A DNA stretch of 64,000 bases from Brevibacillus choshinensis (GCF_016811915.1 NZ_CP069127.1:1022001-1086000), one strand, 5' to 3'; positions 17,174 through 25,544 are shown, counted from the stretch's first letter. Translations and numbers: made by a program. The notes: generated from the sequence alone by a model not told the origin.

Positions 17174-18514
17174 TTAAAAGAGCCAGGAAACCCAGTAAGC
17201 CAGGATAACCAGCGTAAACAGAACGGTAATGGGGATGACGATCGTCGTGACTCTCAGGTATTCTCCCCACGTAATCTTCACTTTCCCCTTTTTTAAGATG
17301 TGCATCCAAAGAAGGGTTGCCAGTGTTCCCATCGGCAGAAGGAGGGAGCCGATGTCGCTGCCGATGACACTCGCCAGATAAGCGATTTTGAGCGTGAGTG
17401 GATCGAGTCCCATGTTCGTCAGAGTAAGCGTTCCCACCATCAGGGCGGGATGGTTGTTGAAGAGATTGGACAGGATGGAAACGAGGAGTCCCATCATGAC
17501 ACTGGCTTGTGTCAAACTTCCGGAAACGATGGGTTGGAAAAATTGAATCAGCCACTGCGTCAATCCGATATTGTGCAAGCCGTAAATGATCACGTACATG
17601 CTGAAGGCGAAAATGAGAATATGCCAAGGAGTTTTCTTTAGCATATCAGCCGGTGATATTTTCAGATAGACCCAGCGCCAGCCGAGGAGAAAGAAGGAAC
17701 CGATCACTGCCATGGCTGGAACGGGAAAATGAATGTAGGAGGCGATGAAAAGGCTCGCACGAACAGCTAACACGAAAAATAACAGGTAGCCCATGAACTT
17801 TGTTCGCTTCTCTCTCGGGATGGGAGAAGAGTCACCTTTCAGAGGATGGCTGTACTTCGAAGAGAGGGTGAGTCGATTGGTAGGGAGTTGACGAGGCAGT
17901 ACGCGGTAAAAGTAGGCGTACAGCAGCAGGGCAAGCAGAACCAGTCCAAGTGTAGCTGGAACAAACATCATGGCCGTGTGCATGTAGAGGTCCATGTTTA
18001 CAATTTTCAACGCGATCAGATTCACGATATTGCTTACCCCGATCGGTGCGCTGGATGCGGTGGCGATCAAGGCTCCGCTGAGCAAATAAGGGATCTTCTC
18101 GTGATTTTTCAACCCTAATTTTTGGAGCAGGAGCAGCAGGATCGGTGTGGTAATGAGGATGCTGCCATCGTTATTCACGAACAGGGTCATCAAAAAGCAA
18201 AGCAGGTTGGTGTACCAGAAGAGGCGAATCCCGGATCCTTTTGATTTCGCTGCCAAGTTTTCAGCAGTCCAGTGAAAGAATCCAAAGCTCTCCAATACAA
18301 TCGCCATGACAATGGTGGCGATGATGGTGATAGCTGCTCCACCGATGGTCTCGGTGATGGTTAACAGATCGCCAAAAGACACGCTGCCACTGATAAAGAC
18401 AAAAAAGGCTCCCACTGAGGCAGGTATCGCTTCGTTTACGTGAGGCCGCCAAAAGATGAAGAGGATGGTGCACAGGAATGACATAATGGTCAGAGGGACC
18501 ATGAGCTCAGACAT
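17174..18514 (-). CDS. ArsB/NhaD-type ion transporter
   Basis: About 446 residues and ten or more membrane helices. The ATG at 18514 is preferred; the GTG four codons upstream sits too close to the AAAGGAG site. Family features include VGAFFVFISGS early, the re-entrant loop FVNNDGSILITTPI (the N-N-D-G of the ArsB/NhaD superfamily), SGALIATASSAPIGVSNIVN, and in the second half NLFNNHPALMVGTL followed by SVIGSDIGSLLLPMGTLATL. These repeat-related loops bind anion or sodium. The closest match by eye is arsenite-exporter-like ArsB, but no ArsR or ArsC gene is near. Calling it an arsenic pump would therefore be premature; another oxyanion or Na+/H+ exchange remains possible. Confidence 0.82.
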   Translation of the reverse strand: MSELMVPLTIMSFLCTILFIFWRPHVNEAIPASVGAFFVFISGSVSFGDLLTITETIGGAAITIIATIVMAIVLESFGFFHWTAENLAAKSKGSGIRLFWYTNLLCFLMTLFVNNDGSILITTPILLLLLQKLGLKNHEKIPYLLSGALIATASSAPIGVSNIVNLIALKIVNMDLYMHTAMMFVPATLGLVLLALLLYAYFYRVLPRQLPTNRLTLSSKYSHPLKGDSSPIPREKRTKFMGYLLFFVLAVRASLFIASYIHFPVPAMAVIGSFFLLGWRWVYLKISPADMLKKTPWHILIFAFSMYVIIYGLHNIGLTQWLIQFFQPIVSGSLTQASVMMGLLVSILSNLFNNHPALMVGTLTLTNMGLDPLTLKIAYLASVIGSDIGSLLLPMGTLATLLWMHILKKGKVKITWGEYLRVTTIVIPITVLFTLVILAYWVSWLF

Positions 18515-18743
18515 CTTTGGCGTCACTCCTTTGTTTTCGTATAGTAAACATCGCTAATTTACAGTCCTTTCACTTGTCCCTGACGAATCCTACTGTATCA
18601 ATACGTAATCCTTCATCGAATTGACCTAAACTTGTACCCTTTTTCTAAATCTTCCACGATTATCAGGAGTCGTTCGTCCAGTGGCAGCCTAGGCATCCAT
18701 GGTTTATTCTCACAGTAATGCGAAAAATGGAGGGCATCGGGAA

Positions 18744-19451
18744 ATGACGGTTGAAGAAGTGCTGAAGAAGCTCGCGGAGATGGGAACGGAGCAGACGAAG
18801 AAGACCTTTATGCGGCATGGAGCCAAGGAACCCATTTATGGCGTTCGAATTGGGGACATGAAAAAGCTAGTGAAAGAAGTGAAACGGGACCAGCAGCTGG
18901 CACGCGCGTTATATGAGACAGGCAATCACGATGCGATGTACTTAGCGGGGCTGACTGTGGATTCAAAGAGCATGACAAAAGAGGATCTGCAGGCCTGGGT
19001 GAAAAAAGCGTACTGGTACATGCTGGCGGAATACACGGTGGCCAGCGTCGCTGCTGAAAGTGATCATGCCCTGGAGCTCGCGCGAGAATGGATACAGTCT
19101 AAAGAAGACACGGTAGCTACATGCGGCTGGAACACATACTCCAACTACCTGTCTATTACTCCCGATGAGCGCTTGGATCTGCAAGAAATCAAAGAGCTGC
19201 TCACGCTGATCAAGGGTACGATCCACGAGGAAAGAAATCGGGTACGGTACACGATGAATCAATTTGTGATTTCGGTGGGGACTTACGTGCTTGCCCTTCA
19301 TCAGGAGGCTCAGGATGTGGCAGCGAACATAGGGACGGTACGTGTGGACATGGGGGAGACAGCTTGCAAGGTCCCATCGGCTACGGAATATATCAAGAAA
19401 GTAGAAGAACGAGGCAAGGTCGGTCAAAAGAGAAAGACCTGTATTTGCTAG
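18744..19451 (+). CDS. DNA alkylation repair protein (AlkD-like)
   Basis: 235 residues from the ATG at 18744, with GGAGGG nine bases upstream; an earlier in-frame ATG has no ribosome site. The sequence is all-helical with repeated HEAT-like units. TFMRHGAKEPIYGVRIGDMKKL near the start, HDAMYLAGLTVD, and WNTYSNYLSI (a Trp/Tyr surface) match the alkylation-repair HEAT family, whose AlkC/AlkD members are base glycosylases that remove bulky or charged alkylpurines. It probably acts alone in base excision repair. It is monocistronic, with about 140 bases to the next operon. The C-terminus ends unusually in KRKTCIC. Confidence 0.85.
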   Translation: MTVEEVLKKLAEMGTEQTKKTFMRHGAKEPIYGVRIGDMKKLVKEVKRDQQLARALYETGNHDAMYLAGLTVDSKSMTKEDLQAWVKKAYWYMLAEYTVASVAAESDHALELAREWIQSKEDTVATCGWNTYSNYLSITPDERLDLQEIKELLTLIKGTIHEERNRVRYTMNQFVISVGTYVLALHQEAQDVAANIGTVRVDMGETACKVPSATEYIKKVEERGKVGQKRKTCIC

Positions 19452-19526
19452 GGTCATCCCCTTGGAATTGATTGTAATGTTTAAATTTGCTAAACTTCCT
19501 CGACTCTTTTCAGAGGATGTGCTATC

Positions 19527-19581
19527 ATGAGACCTTGTTAACGTATTACCACTTTACCATAGTAAACAATAGGTCTTAGGG
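19527..19581 (+). promoter_or_regulatory. inverted repeat in the leader of the amino-acid importer
   Basis: In the leader of the following operon, GAGACCTTGTT can pair with AACAATAGGTCTT about 35 bases later, leaving one bulge. The second arm ends next to the GGGGG ribosome site of the lipoprotein gene. It might influence translation, but there is no terminator and no recognised motif. Confidence 0.3.
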
Positions 19582-19589
19582 GGATCATC

Positions 19590-20366
19590 ATGAAAAGATT
19601 TGCAGCTATTTCTATCTTACTTACCGCCATGCTGTCACTCGTAGTCGGATGCTCCAATACCCATACCGGCGCCAGCAGCAACCAGTTGATCATCGGAATT
19701 GATGACAAATTTGCACCAATGGGCTTCCGCGATGAAAAAAATGAAATCGTCGGCTTCGATATTGACTATGCGCGAGCGGCTGGGGAAAAGATGGGGAAAG
19801 AAGTCGTTTTCCAAACCATCGACTGGAGCTCCAAGGAATCTGAATTGAACAGTGGCCGGATCGATTTGATCTGGAATGGATATACAATTACGGATGAGCG
19901 CAAGCAAAAGGTTTTGTTCACCAAGCCTTATTTGAAGAATGCACAAGTGATCGTGACTGCAGCGAATTCGCCTATTACGAAGCTGGATGATCTGTCCGGT
20001 AAAAATGTGGGTCTGCAAAAGCTTTCCTCTGCTGCAGACGCTTTGGACGCGAGTCCTATCAAAAACAATATCAAAACCATCACAGAGTTCCCTGACAATG
20101 TACTCGCATTGAGCGACTTGAAAATCGGACGCGTGGACGCAGTGGTCATCGACAAGATCGTAGCCGATTATTACATGGCGAAGGACAAAGGTACGTTCAA
20201 GCAGCTGGACGAGTCTCTCGCGCCAGAAGAATACGGGATTGGCGTGAAAAAAGGCAACGAAGCGCTGCGAAATGACCTGCAAAAAGCACTGGACACCATG
20301 AACCAGGATGGAACAGCTGCTAAGATCTCGGAAAAATGGTTTGGCGAGAATCGGGTATTGAAGTAA
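19590..20366 (+). CDS. polar amino-acid ABC transporter substrate-binding lipoprotein
   Basis: 258 residues with a type II signal peptide ending LVVGC, so it is lipid-anchored after cleavage. The remainder is a family-3 solute-binding protein: IIGIDDKFAPMGFRDEKNEIVGFD, then RIDLIWNGYTITDERK, then VLFTKPYLKNAQVIV, which include the residues that contact the alpha-amino and carboxyl groups of the ligand. Permease and ATPase genes follow, completing an importer. Relatives carry cystine, glutamine, arginine or diaminopimelate; the specificity cannot be read from the sequence. A hairpin after the stop codon probably raises its level over the downstream genes. Confidence 0.92.
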   Translation: MKRFAAISILLTAMLSLVVGCSNTHTGASSNQLIIGIDDKFAPMGFRDEKNEIVGFDIDYARAAGEKMGKEVVFQTIDWSSKESELNSGRIDLIWNGYTITDERKQKVLFTKPYLKNAQVIVTAANSPITKLDDLSGKNVGLQKLSSAADALDASPIKNNIKTITEFPDNVLALSDLKIGRVDAVVIDKIVADYYMAKDKGTFKQLDESLAPEEYGIGVKKGNEALRNDLQKALDTMNQDGTAAKISEKWFGENRVLK

Positions 20367-20389
20367 ACGGGTAAGCAATCGTTTATCGA

Positions 20390-20427
20390 GGCTTCGCCGC
20401 ACATCCGGCGGAGCCGCATTTTTATTT
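20390..20427 (+). terminator. partial terminator / attenuating hairpin inside the ABC operon
   Basis: GGCTTCGCCG pairs with CGGCGGAGCC (one T-G pair) and a T-rich tract follows. Positioned between the binding-protein and permease genes, it probably gives differential expression within the operon. Confidence 0.65.
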
Positions 20428-20459
20428 TCGGTTAGACTTTGGACTAGGAGCATACGAGT

Positions 20460-21119
20460 ATGAGCGCAGATTATATCCTCACTATTACCAAGCCGATGCT
20501 GGAAGGCGCACAGATGACAGTATTGCTGTTTCTCGTGGCCATCGTGCTGTCCATTCCGCTGGGCTTTCTCATCACACTCATGGCGAAAAGCAGCATCAAA
20601 GCGGTGGCATGGATCGCGCACACGTACGTTTATGTCATGCGCGGAACACCGCTGCTTTTGCAATTGCTGTTTATTTGCTTCGGGCTTCCGCTGCTGCCTG
20701 TTGTGGGTGAATATCTGGTGTTTGATCGTTTTGTGGCGGCGTGCATCGGATTTGTCCTCAATTATGCCGCGTATTTTGCCGAGATTTTTCGGGGCGGCTT
20801 GCTGGCGATCGACAAAGGTCAGTACGAAGCTGCCCAAGTTTTGGGCTTTGGCAAGTGGCAGACCACGACCAAGATTATCTTGCCGCAAATGTTTCGCGTA
20901 GCATTGCCAGCGGTCTCCAACGAGTCCATTACGCTGGTAAAGGATACGGCATTGCTGTATGCGGTAGCGGTTCCAGAGCTGCTCCACTACGCACAGACAG
21001 CGGTGAACCGCGACTTTACGATCGTTCCGTTTTTCATCGCAGGCGTCATCTATCTGGTCATGACTCTTTTGTTGACGTTGTTCTTTAAGTGGTTGGAAAA
21101 ACGATTTAAATATGAATAA
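20460..21119 (+). CDS. amino-acid ABC transporter permease
   Basis: 219 residues from an ATG behind the AGGAG-containing spacer. About five membrane helices are seen. VYVMRGTPLLLQLLFICFGLPLL near the start is the R-G-T-P-L-L-x-Q-L signature of His/Glu/Gln/Arg-type permeases, and the cytoplasmic coupling helix follows as KGQYEAAQVLGFGKWQTT with LPQMFRVALPA, the E-A-A loop that contacts the ATPase. As the only permease gene it should work as a homodimer. It sits between its binding protein and the ATPase gene, which begins 15 bases after its stop codon. Confidence 0.93.
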   Translation: MSADYILTITKPMLEGAQMTVLLFLVAIVLSIPLGFLITLMAKSSIKAVAWIAHTYVYVMRGTPLLLQLLFICFGLPLLPVVGEYLVFDRFVAACIGFVLNYAAYFAEIFRGGLLAIDKGQYEAAQVLGFGKWQTTTKIILPQMFRVALPAVSNESITLVKDTALLYAVAVPELLHYAQTAVNRDFTIVPFFIAGVIYLVMTLLLTLFFKWLEKRFKYE

Positions 21120-21134
21120 AAGGATTGGCGCGCT

Positions 21135-21881
21135 ATGGCAATCATTCAAGTAAACCAGATGAAAAAATCATTTGGCACGTTGGAAGTATTGAAAAATGTC
21201 AGCTTTGAAGTAAACAAGAACGATGTGGTAGCTGTCATCGGCCCCTCAGGCTCGGGAAAGAGCACGATGCTCAGAAGCCTTGTCTATTTGGAGCAAGTAA
21301 ACGGAGGCAGCATCCGCGTGCAGGATCAAGATCTCGTGCGCGACGGCGTGTACGCGAGCCCACAGAAGATCAAGGAGATCACCTCCAAGATGGGCATGGT
21401 GTTTCAGCATTTCAACCTGTTTCCTCATTTGACCGTAAAAGAAAATTTGGAGCTGGCTCCTCGCGTCGTAAAAGGTGAGTCTGCAGAGGAAGTTCAGCGC
21501 AAAAGTGCGGAGCTGCTTGCGAAAGTAGGCTTGTCCGATAAAGCGGATCACTATCCTGCGAGGCTTTCTGGAGGGCAAAAACAGCGCGTGGCCATCGCCA
21601 GGGCTTTGATGATGGACCCTGATATTTTGTTGTTTGATGAACCGACATCGGCGCTCGATCCAGAGCTCACAGGGGAAGTCTTGCAGGTCATCAAGCAGCT
21701 CGCACAAGAACGGATGACGATGATGGTCGTGACGCATGAAATGGGATTTGCGCGGGAAGTAGCGAACAAGGTCATGTTCATGGATAACGGAGAGTTCATC
21801 GAGGCGGGGACGCCGGATCTGATGTTCACCAATCCGCGGTTTGAGCGGACGAAAGCATTTTTGCAGAAAGCGTTGAAATAG
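21135..21881 (+). CDS. amino-acid ABC transporter ATP-binding protein
   Basis: 248 residues. It has Walker [11 protein letters not shown]-loop [12 protein letters not shown], signature [15 protein letters not shown], Walker [15 protein letters not shown] and switch His in VTHEMGFA, all intact. It is the typical polar amino-acid subfamily (GlnQ/TcyC/ArtM type). It is the last gene of the three-gene importer and is followed directly by a terminator, so it forms the end of the operon. It provides ATP hydrolysis for uptake through the homodimeric permease encoded upstream. Confidence 0.95.
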   Translation: MAIIQVNQMKKSFGTLEVLKNVSFEVNKNDVVAVIGPSGSGKSTMLRSLVYLEQVNGGSIRVQDQDLVRDGVYASPQKIKEITSKMGMVFQHFNLFPHLTVKENLELAPRVVKGESAEEVQRKSAELLAKVGLSDKADHYPARLSGGQKQRVAIARALMMDPDILLFDEPTSALDPELTGEVLQVIKQLAQERMTMMVVTHEMGFAREVANKVMFMDNGEFIEAGTPDLMFTNPRFERTKAFLQKALK

Positions 21882-21915
21882 ACTTCGGCTATGTGTGTAG
21901 CCGGAGTTTTTTTTC
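21882..21915 (+). terminator. intrinsic terminator of the amino-acid ABC operon
   Basis: ACTTCGGCTA pairs with TAGCCGGAGT (one T-G pair) around TGTGTG, then eight or nine T. Confidence 0.92.
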
Positions 21916-21961
21916 TAGGAGGCGACTCCTCGGGGGAGCAGGGGAGGAGCCGCGACTAGCC

Positions 21962-22228
21962 CTACATGACGGGATAGTTGAGGTATCTCATATGGATGAA
22001 AGAATAGAAGTGGTCACTGAACGAATCAGCGTTTAAAAAGGCATTGTAGGCATAGGGGGAGACACGGCAATAAACCGTTTCACGTCCGTCCAAAAATCGT
22101 ATGTACAAGCGCTGGGATCTCAGATCGTATCGAGTGGAACGGATCAGACGAGAATCGAGTTTTTTGTAAGAGGGCTCCTGCTCGTCAGGAGCAGGCCGTG
22201 AAACTAGCTGGCGAATGAAAGATCTCAC
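21962..22228 (-). CDS. KTSC-domain protein
   Basis: 88 residues from a GTG at 22228, with AAAGGAG about ten bases upstream. From residue 27 it has KLDSRLIRSTRYDLRSQRLYIRFL, then Y-C-R-V-S-P-Y-A-Y-NAFLNADSFSDHFYSFI, the pattern of the small KTSC domain. The name-giving Lys-Thr-Ser-Cys residues are not obviously kept in this form. The domain is common as a stand-alone protein in bacteria and on phages and may bind RNA or a protein partner; the function is not established. A 40-residue membrane protein gene lies just upstream on the same strand and may share its transcript. Confidence 0.65.
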   Translation of the reverse strand: MRSFIRQLVSRPAPDEQEPSYKKLDSRLIRSTRYDLRSQRLYIRFLDGRETVYCRVSPYAYNAFLNADSFSDHFYSFIHMRYLNYPVM

Positions 22229-22266
22229 TTCATGCGGACTCCTTTTGCGTATTCTTGGAAGCAGAA

Positions 22267-22389
22267 TTATTTCTTTGAGTTCTTTATTTTACTCAAAAAT
22301 TTGTATTCAGAATACAAAAAGAACACACCGACAGAAAGATGAGCGAAAAGAACTGCGTTGAGTGCGACATTCGGAATAGTAGAGAACAT
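22267..22389 (-). CDS. 40-residue single-pass membrane protein
   Basis: An ATG at 22389 with AGGAGG seven bases upstream starts 40 codons. Residues about 6-27 (PNVALNAVLFAHLSVGVFFL) form a membrane helix, followed by a basic cytoplasmic tail (YKFLSKIKNSKK). Clean ribosome site, start and stop support a real small gene; I do not recognise it. It could be a regulator of a membrane protein, like many proteins of this size. The KTSC gene begins 38 bases after its stop codon on the same strand. Confidence 0.6.
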   Translation of the reverse strand: MFSTIPNVALNAVLFAHLSVGVFFLYSEYKFLSKIKNSKK

Positions 22390-22633
22390 GCAGAGCCTCC
22401 TGTAAAAAAAGACATCTAGGACGTGTTTCTTAGATTCGCTGTCGCTTTAGTTCTTAGGTCCTGGTTTCGTGGTGGAAGCGAGCACGAAATGGTTCGTAGT
22501 GCTTGACGACTAATGGGTGATTTTGTCGAAATAAGTCTATATTACCTATTATGATTTTGTCAATAAACCGATAGTGGTAATATTCCGAATTGAATTCGCT
22601 CCTTTTTAAACACCTCAACTTTGTAATTCTCAC
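22390..22633. other. intergenic stretch before the sulfur locus
   Basis: No gene is supported here. The sequence GGTAATATTCCGAATTGAATTC (22569-22590 approximately) and the GGAATTTCGTTATTAAA near the next promoter share AT-rich GGAAT-type cores reminiscent of binding sites of the sulfur regulator CymR, but I cannot score them. Confidence 0.3.
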
Positions 22634-22662
22634 TTGACCTATAGGAATTTCGTTATTAAACT
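22634..22662 (+). promoter_or_regulatory. promoter of the first sulfur monooxygenase
   Basis: -35 TTGACC and -10 TAAACT are separated by 17 bases. The spacer contains ATAGGAATTTCG, a possible CymR-like element. Transcription would start near 22669, shortly before the leader hairpin. Confidence 0.6.
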
Positions 22663-22674
22663 GATTGCATAACA

Positions 22675-22736
22675 AGCCGATCAGACAGCTGAAGGCTCCC
22701 TTACTTGCAGACGCAAACGTGAGGGAGCCTTTTTTG
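22675..22736 (+). promoter_or_regulatory. leader switch 1: small hairpin overlapping an intrinsic terminator
   Basis: AGCC (22675-22678), GA, stem TCAG, loop ACAG, stem CTGA, A, GGCT (22694-22697) form a two-part hairpin. Its last arm is the base of a strong terminator, AGGCTCCCT with AGGGAGCCT (22693-22730), followed by T6. The two folds exclude each other. Leaders 2 and 3 of this locus have the same layout with different stem sequences. The coding start is 47 bases downstream of the terminator. Confidence 0.65.
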
Positions 22737-22782
22737 TACAGGTAAGGATGCCTGGATGTCCAATAACAGGAGGAATCATGCA

Positions 22783-24123
22783 ATGGCTACTACCAGACAA
22801 GTAAAGCTCGGTGCCTTTATCCATGGAGTCGGCGGTCACATCGCGGGCTGGAGACATCCGCTGGCTCAGACGGATGCCAGTATTGACTTTGGCTTTTACA
22901 CATCACAGGCGCAGAAGGCAGAAGGAGGCAAGTTTGATTTCGTATTTATCGCTGACGGGTTGTTCATCAATGAGAAATCCATTCCCCATTTCCTGAACCG
23001 GTTTGAGCCTCTGACCATCCTGTCGGCGCTCGCTGCGGTGACCTCGCGTGTCGGCCTCGTAGGGACGGTGTCCACCTCGTACAGCGAGCCGTTCACCGTC
23101 TCGCGTCAGCTCTCTTCTCTCGATCACATCAGTGGCGGCCGAGCAGGATGGAACGTCGTGACATCACCATTGGAGGGCTCCGCGCTGAATTATAGCAAGT
23201 CGATCGAGGAGCATCCGGATCATGCCAAGCGCTACCGCATTGCCACCGAGTATCTGGAGGTTGCAAAAGGGCTGTGGGACTCGTGGGAAGATGATGCCTT
23301 TGTGCGGGATAAAGAAACGGGGGTGTTCTTTGATCCCAATAAAATGCACACGCTGAATCACAAAGGCGAGTTTTTCTCAGTGCAAGGTCCCCTCAACATC
23401 GGACGCTCCAGGCAAGGACAGCCAGTGATCTTTCAGGCGGGGGCTTCGGAAGCTGGCAAGAGCTTTGCCGCTACGTGGGCGGACGCGATTTTCACCGGAC
23501 ATCTGACCTTGTCTGACGCCAAGCAGTTTTATGAGGACGTAAAAAACAGGGCGGCTGCTGCGGGACGCAATCCGGATGAGGTCATCATCATGCCGGGCAT
23601 CGCACCGATAATCGGACGGACGGAGGAGGAGGCCGAGCAAAAGTATCAGGAGCTCGCGAATCTGGTATCCATCGACCAAGCCTTGGCTTACCTGGGCAGG
23701 TATTACGATCACCACGATTTTTCCGTGTACGAACTCGACGCGCCTTTTCCCGATCTGGGGGATGTGGGCAGGAACAGCTTTCAAAGCACCACAGATCGTA
23801 TCAAGCGTGATGCCCAAAAGGACAATCTGACCCTTCGTCAGGTAGCGCTCCAGGAGACGACGCCTCGACCCTTGTTCATGGGAACGCCAGAGACGGTAGC
23901 GAATCTCGTACAGGAATGGTTCGTAGAGCGTGGTGCCGACGGCTTCATTGTCAGCTCAAGCATTCCCTATGCCTTGAATGACTTTATTGATCTGGTCGTT
24001 CCGATTTTGCAGGAGCGAGGTGTTTTCCGGACCGAGTATGAGGCGGATACGCTGCGCGGCAATCTGGGCCTCTCCATCCCGGCTAATCGGTATGCGGCGA
24101 AGACGAATCAGGCACTCGTATAG
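22783..24123 (+). CDS. NtaA/DszA-family FMN-dependent monooxygenase (CmoJ/YxeK-like)
   Basis: 446 residues from the ATG with AGGAGG nine bases upstream. It belongs to the bacterial luciferase-like superfamily: [19 protein letters not shown] at the start, ADGLF, the [27 protein letters not shown] block, [16 protein letters not shown], then [19 protein letters not shown] and the C-terminal VVPILQERG with LRGNLGL. Members use reduced FMN and oxygen to oxidise S- or N-containing substrates (nitrilotriacetate, dibenzothiophene, S-alkyl cysteines). Context points to opening a C-S bond in an S-modified cysteine. It is related to, but distinct from, the copy at 28522. It is monocistronic and convergent with the next gene across a shared terminator; its leader carries switch 1. 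Confidence 0.9.
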   Translation: MATTRQVKLGAFIHGVGGHIAGWRHPLAQTDASIDFGFYTSQAQKAEGGKFDFVFIADGLFINEKSIPHFLNRFEPLTILSALAAVTSRVGLVGTVSTSYSEPFTVSRQLSSLDHISGGRAGWNVVTSPLEGSALNYSKSIEEHPDHAKRYRIATEYLEVAKGLWDSWEDDAFVRDKETGVFFDPNKMHTLNHKGEFFSVQGPLNIGRSRQGQPVIFQAGASEAGKSFAATWADAIFTGHLTLSDAKQFYEDVKNRAAAAGRNPDEVIIMPGIAPIIGRTEEEAEQKYQELANLVSIDQALAYLGRYYDHHDFSVYELDAPFPDLGDVGRNSFQSTTDRIKRDAQKDNLTLRQVALQETTPRPLFMGTPETVANLVQEWFVERGADGFIVSSSIPYALNDFIDLVVPILQERGVFRTEYEADTLRGNLGLSIPANRYAAKTNQALV

Positions 24124-24147
24124 GATGTGCCGCCTGGCATATAGAAA

Positions 24148-24187
24148 AAGCTGTCCCGGCACGGAGCACGAGGGACAGCTTCTTTTT
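24148..24187. terminator. bidirectional terminator between flavin-enzyme genes
   Basis: AAGCTGTCCC pairs with GGGACAGCTT; A-rich sequence precedes it and T-rich sequence follows it, so it can stop both convergent transcripts. Confidence 0.9.
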
Positions 24188-24199
24188 ATGGGGGGCTTT

Positions 24200-25216
24200 T
24201 TACAGGACGGGCGATTCCGAGAACGCCTCGACGAGCAGCTCATACGAATGGACTCGTTTCTGAAAGTCTTTGACGGGCGTCGTGATGATGACTTCATCCA
24301 CCTGATACGTGCGTTGGATATCGAGCAGCTTCGCGCGCACGGTTTCTTTGGAGCCAAAGATGATGTTGGCTTCCTTCACTTCGATGGTAAAGGCTTCGGC
24401 CGAGTGCTTCCCGTATTCTTCTGCCTTTTTCAGACTGTTCACCGTGATCGTCTTTCCGCTCGCCAAGTGAATCTTGACCAGTTCGTTTTCTGACGCCAGC
24501 CCTCTGGCATCCTCGTCGGTGTCGGACACGATCACGGAAAGGGCGAGAATCGCCTGGGGCTTCTGCAGCGAGCCGGGGGCGAATTTCTGGCGGTACGTGC
24601 TGATTGCCTCCAAGCTGACTGCTTCATCGCTGTTGATAAACTGGGCAAAGACGTAAGGAACGCCCCGTGCAGCGGCCAGCTCCGCACTCGATACACTCGT
24701 GCCCAGCAGGTAGAGGTCGGCAGGCTGCGGAGGAATCGGAATCGCCTTTAATCCATGAAGCGCATGCTCGGGCTCCAGGTTGTTGTGCAGGAATTTCTCC
24801 AGCTCCACGAGCTTTTCTTCGAGGGAAGGAGCCGATGTTGCGTCCCCCTGCTGCAAGGCCCGTGTAGAGAGGGGAAGCCCCCCTGGAGCCCTGCCGATGC
24901 CCAGATCGACCCTACCCGGGGCGAGCGAGGCGAGAACGTGGAAGTTTTCCGCTACTTTATAAGGACTGTAATGCTGGAGCATGACTCCTCCTGAGCCGAT
25001 CCGGATGCGCTCGGTTTTTGCCAGCAGATGTGAGATGAGCACTTCCGGAGAGGAACCGACCACATGATCCAGGTCGTGGTGCTCGGATACCCAGAAGCGA
25101 TGGTACCCGAGTCTCTCCGCGATTTTGACCAGCTCAATCGTATGCGAAAAGGCTCGTGCGGCCGACTCCCCGTTTTGTATGGGAGTCTGGTCCAAGATAC
25201 TAAGTGTTAGCGCCAC
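24200..25216 (-). CDS. luciferase-like flavin oxidoreductase (CmoO/MsnO8 type)
   Basis: 338 residues from the GTG at 25216, with AGGGGG upstream; the longer frame would run through the leader terminator. The sequence LSILDQTPIQNGESAARAFSHT, then RFWVSEHHD, SPEVLISHLLAKTERIRIGSGG, VDLGIGRAPGG and LLGTSVSSA follows the MsnO8/YtmO-like branch of luciferase-like monooxygenases. In Bacillus subtilis the relative CmoO accompanies CmoJ and CmoI in S-modified cysteine use. It is divergent from the glutaredoxin-led operon, each side having its own near-consensus promoter. The reaction is likely FMN-dependent oxidation; the substrate is inferred only from context. Confidence 0.88.
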   Translation of the reverse strand: MALTLSILDQTPIQNGESAARAFSHTIELVKIAERLGYHRFWVSEHHDLDHVVGSSPEVLISHLLAKTERIRIGSGGVMLQHYSPYKVAENFHVLASLAPGRVDLGIGRAPGGLPLSTRALQQGDATSAPSLEEKLVELEKFLHNNLEPEHALHGLKAIPIPPQPADLYLLGTSVSSAELAAARGVPYVFAQFINSDEAVSLEAISTYRQKFAPGSLQKPQAILALSVIVSDTDEDARGLASENELVKIHLASGKTITVNSLKKAEEYGKHSAEAFTIEVKEANIIFGSKETVRAKLLDIQRTYQVDEVIITTPVKDFQKRVHSYELLVEAFSESPVL

Positions 25217-25247
25217 CGTATATTTCCCCCTAATCGTAAAAATGTAC

Positions 25248-25298
25248 GCAAAAAGCCCCTTAGCAGCTTCTAAGAGGCTTCTGGTATGTCCAGTCAGC
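25248..25298 (-). promoter_or_regulatory. leader switch 2: small hairpin overlapping an intrinsic terminator
   Basis: Read on the minus strand: GCT (25298-25296), GA, stem CTGG, loop ACATA, stem CCAG, A, AGC. The last part belongs to the 5' arm of the terminator AAGCCTCTTAG / CTAAGGGGCTT (25280-25253), followed by T5. The architecture matches leader 1 and leader 3. The terminator lies about 32 bases before the GTG start. Confidence 0.65.
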
Positions 25299-25343
25299 AA
25301 ATTGGGCGATATTAAATTCTTTATTTCTTAGTTGTTTACTAGG

Positions 25344-25372
25344 ATTTTATCGGTCGCACAGACGATTGTCAA
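25344..25372 (-). promoter_or_regulatory. promoter of the CmoO-like gene
   Basis: On the minus strand a perfect -35 TTGACA (25372-25367) and -10 TAAAAT (25349-25344) are 17 bases apart. Downstream, CTAGTAAACAACTAAG is an imperfect inverted repeat over the start point, and AGAATTTAATATCG follows; a similar AGAATTTAA-TATCG occurs in the divergent leader. Confidence 0.85.
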
Positions 25373-25407
25373 CGACATTTATCCGATCAAGTCCAAGAAA
25401 AAGAAGG

Positions 25408-25436
25408 TTGACGGATACAAAATCAAGAGATAAAAT
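25408..25436 (+). promoter_or_regulatory. promoter of the sulfur importer operon
   Basis: -35 TTGACG (25408-25413) and -10 TAAAAT (25431-25436) with a 17-base spacer. It drives the ten-gene operon 25583-34033. It lies back to back with the promoter at 25344-25372. Confidence 0.85.
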
Positions 25437-25468
25437 ACCGAGTAATCAGATCAGAATTTAAATATATC

Positions 25469-25544
25469 GTCGACCAGACCACTGGAGACTTCTGCTTGCC
25501 TTCATTCTTTTCGGAATGGGGAAGTGGGGGTCTCTTTGTTTTTT
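25469..25544 (+). promoter_or_regulatory. leader switch 3: small hairpin overlapping an intrinsic terminator
   Basis: GTC (25469-25471), GA, stem CCAG, loop ACCA, stem CTGG, A, GAC (25487-25489) form the small hairpin. GAGAC (25485-25489) is also the base of a long terminator, paired with GTCTC at 25530-25534 through a long, partly wobble-paired helix and followed by TTTGTTTTTT. The coding start is 38 bases further on. Confidence 0.65.

Noticed and set aside
17174..18514. Arsenite resistance operon
   Set aside because: The transporter resembles ArsB, but no arsR, arsC or arsA gene is near.
19635..21149. 504-codon minus-strand frame
   Set aside because: It lies wholly antisense to an intact ABC operon, without start signals; a by-product of codon usage.
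22634..22783. T-box or S-box in the leader of the first sulfur monooxygenase
   Set aside because: The leader is only about 115 nt and has neither the T-box AGGGTGGNACCGCG nor the S-box core.
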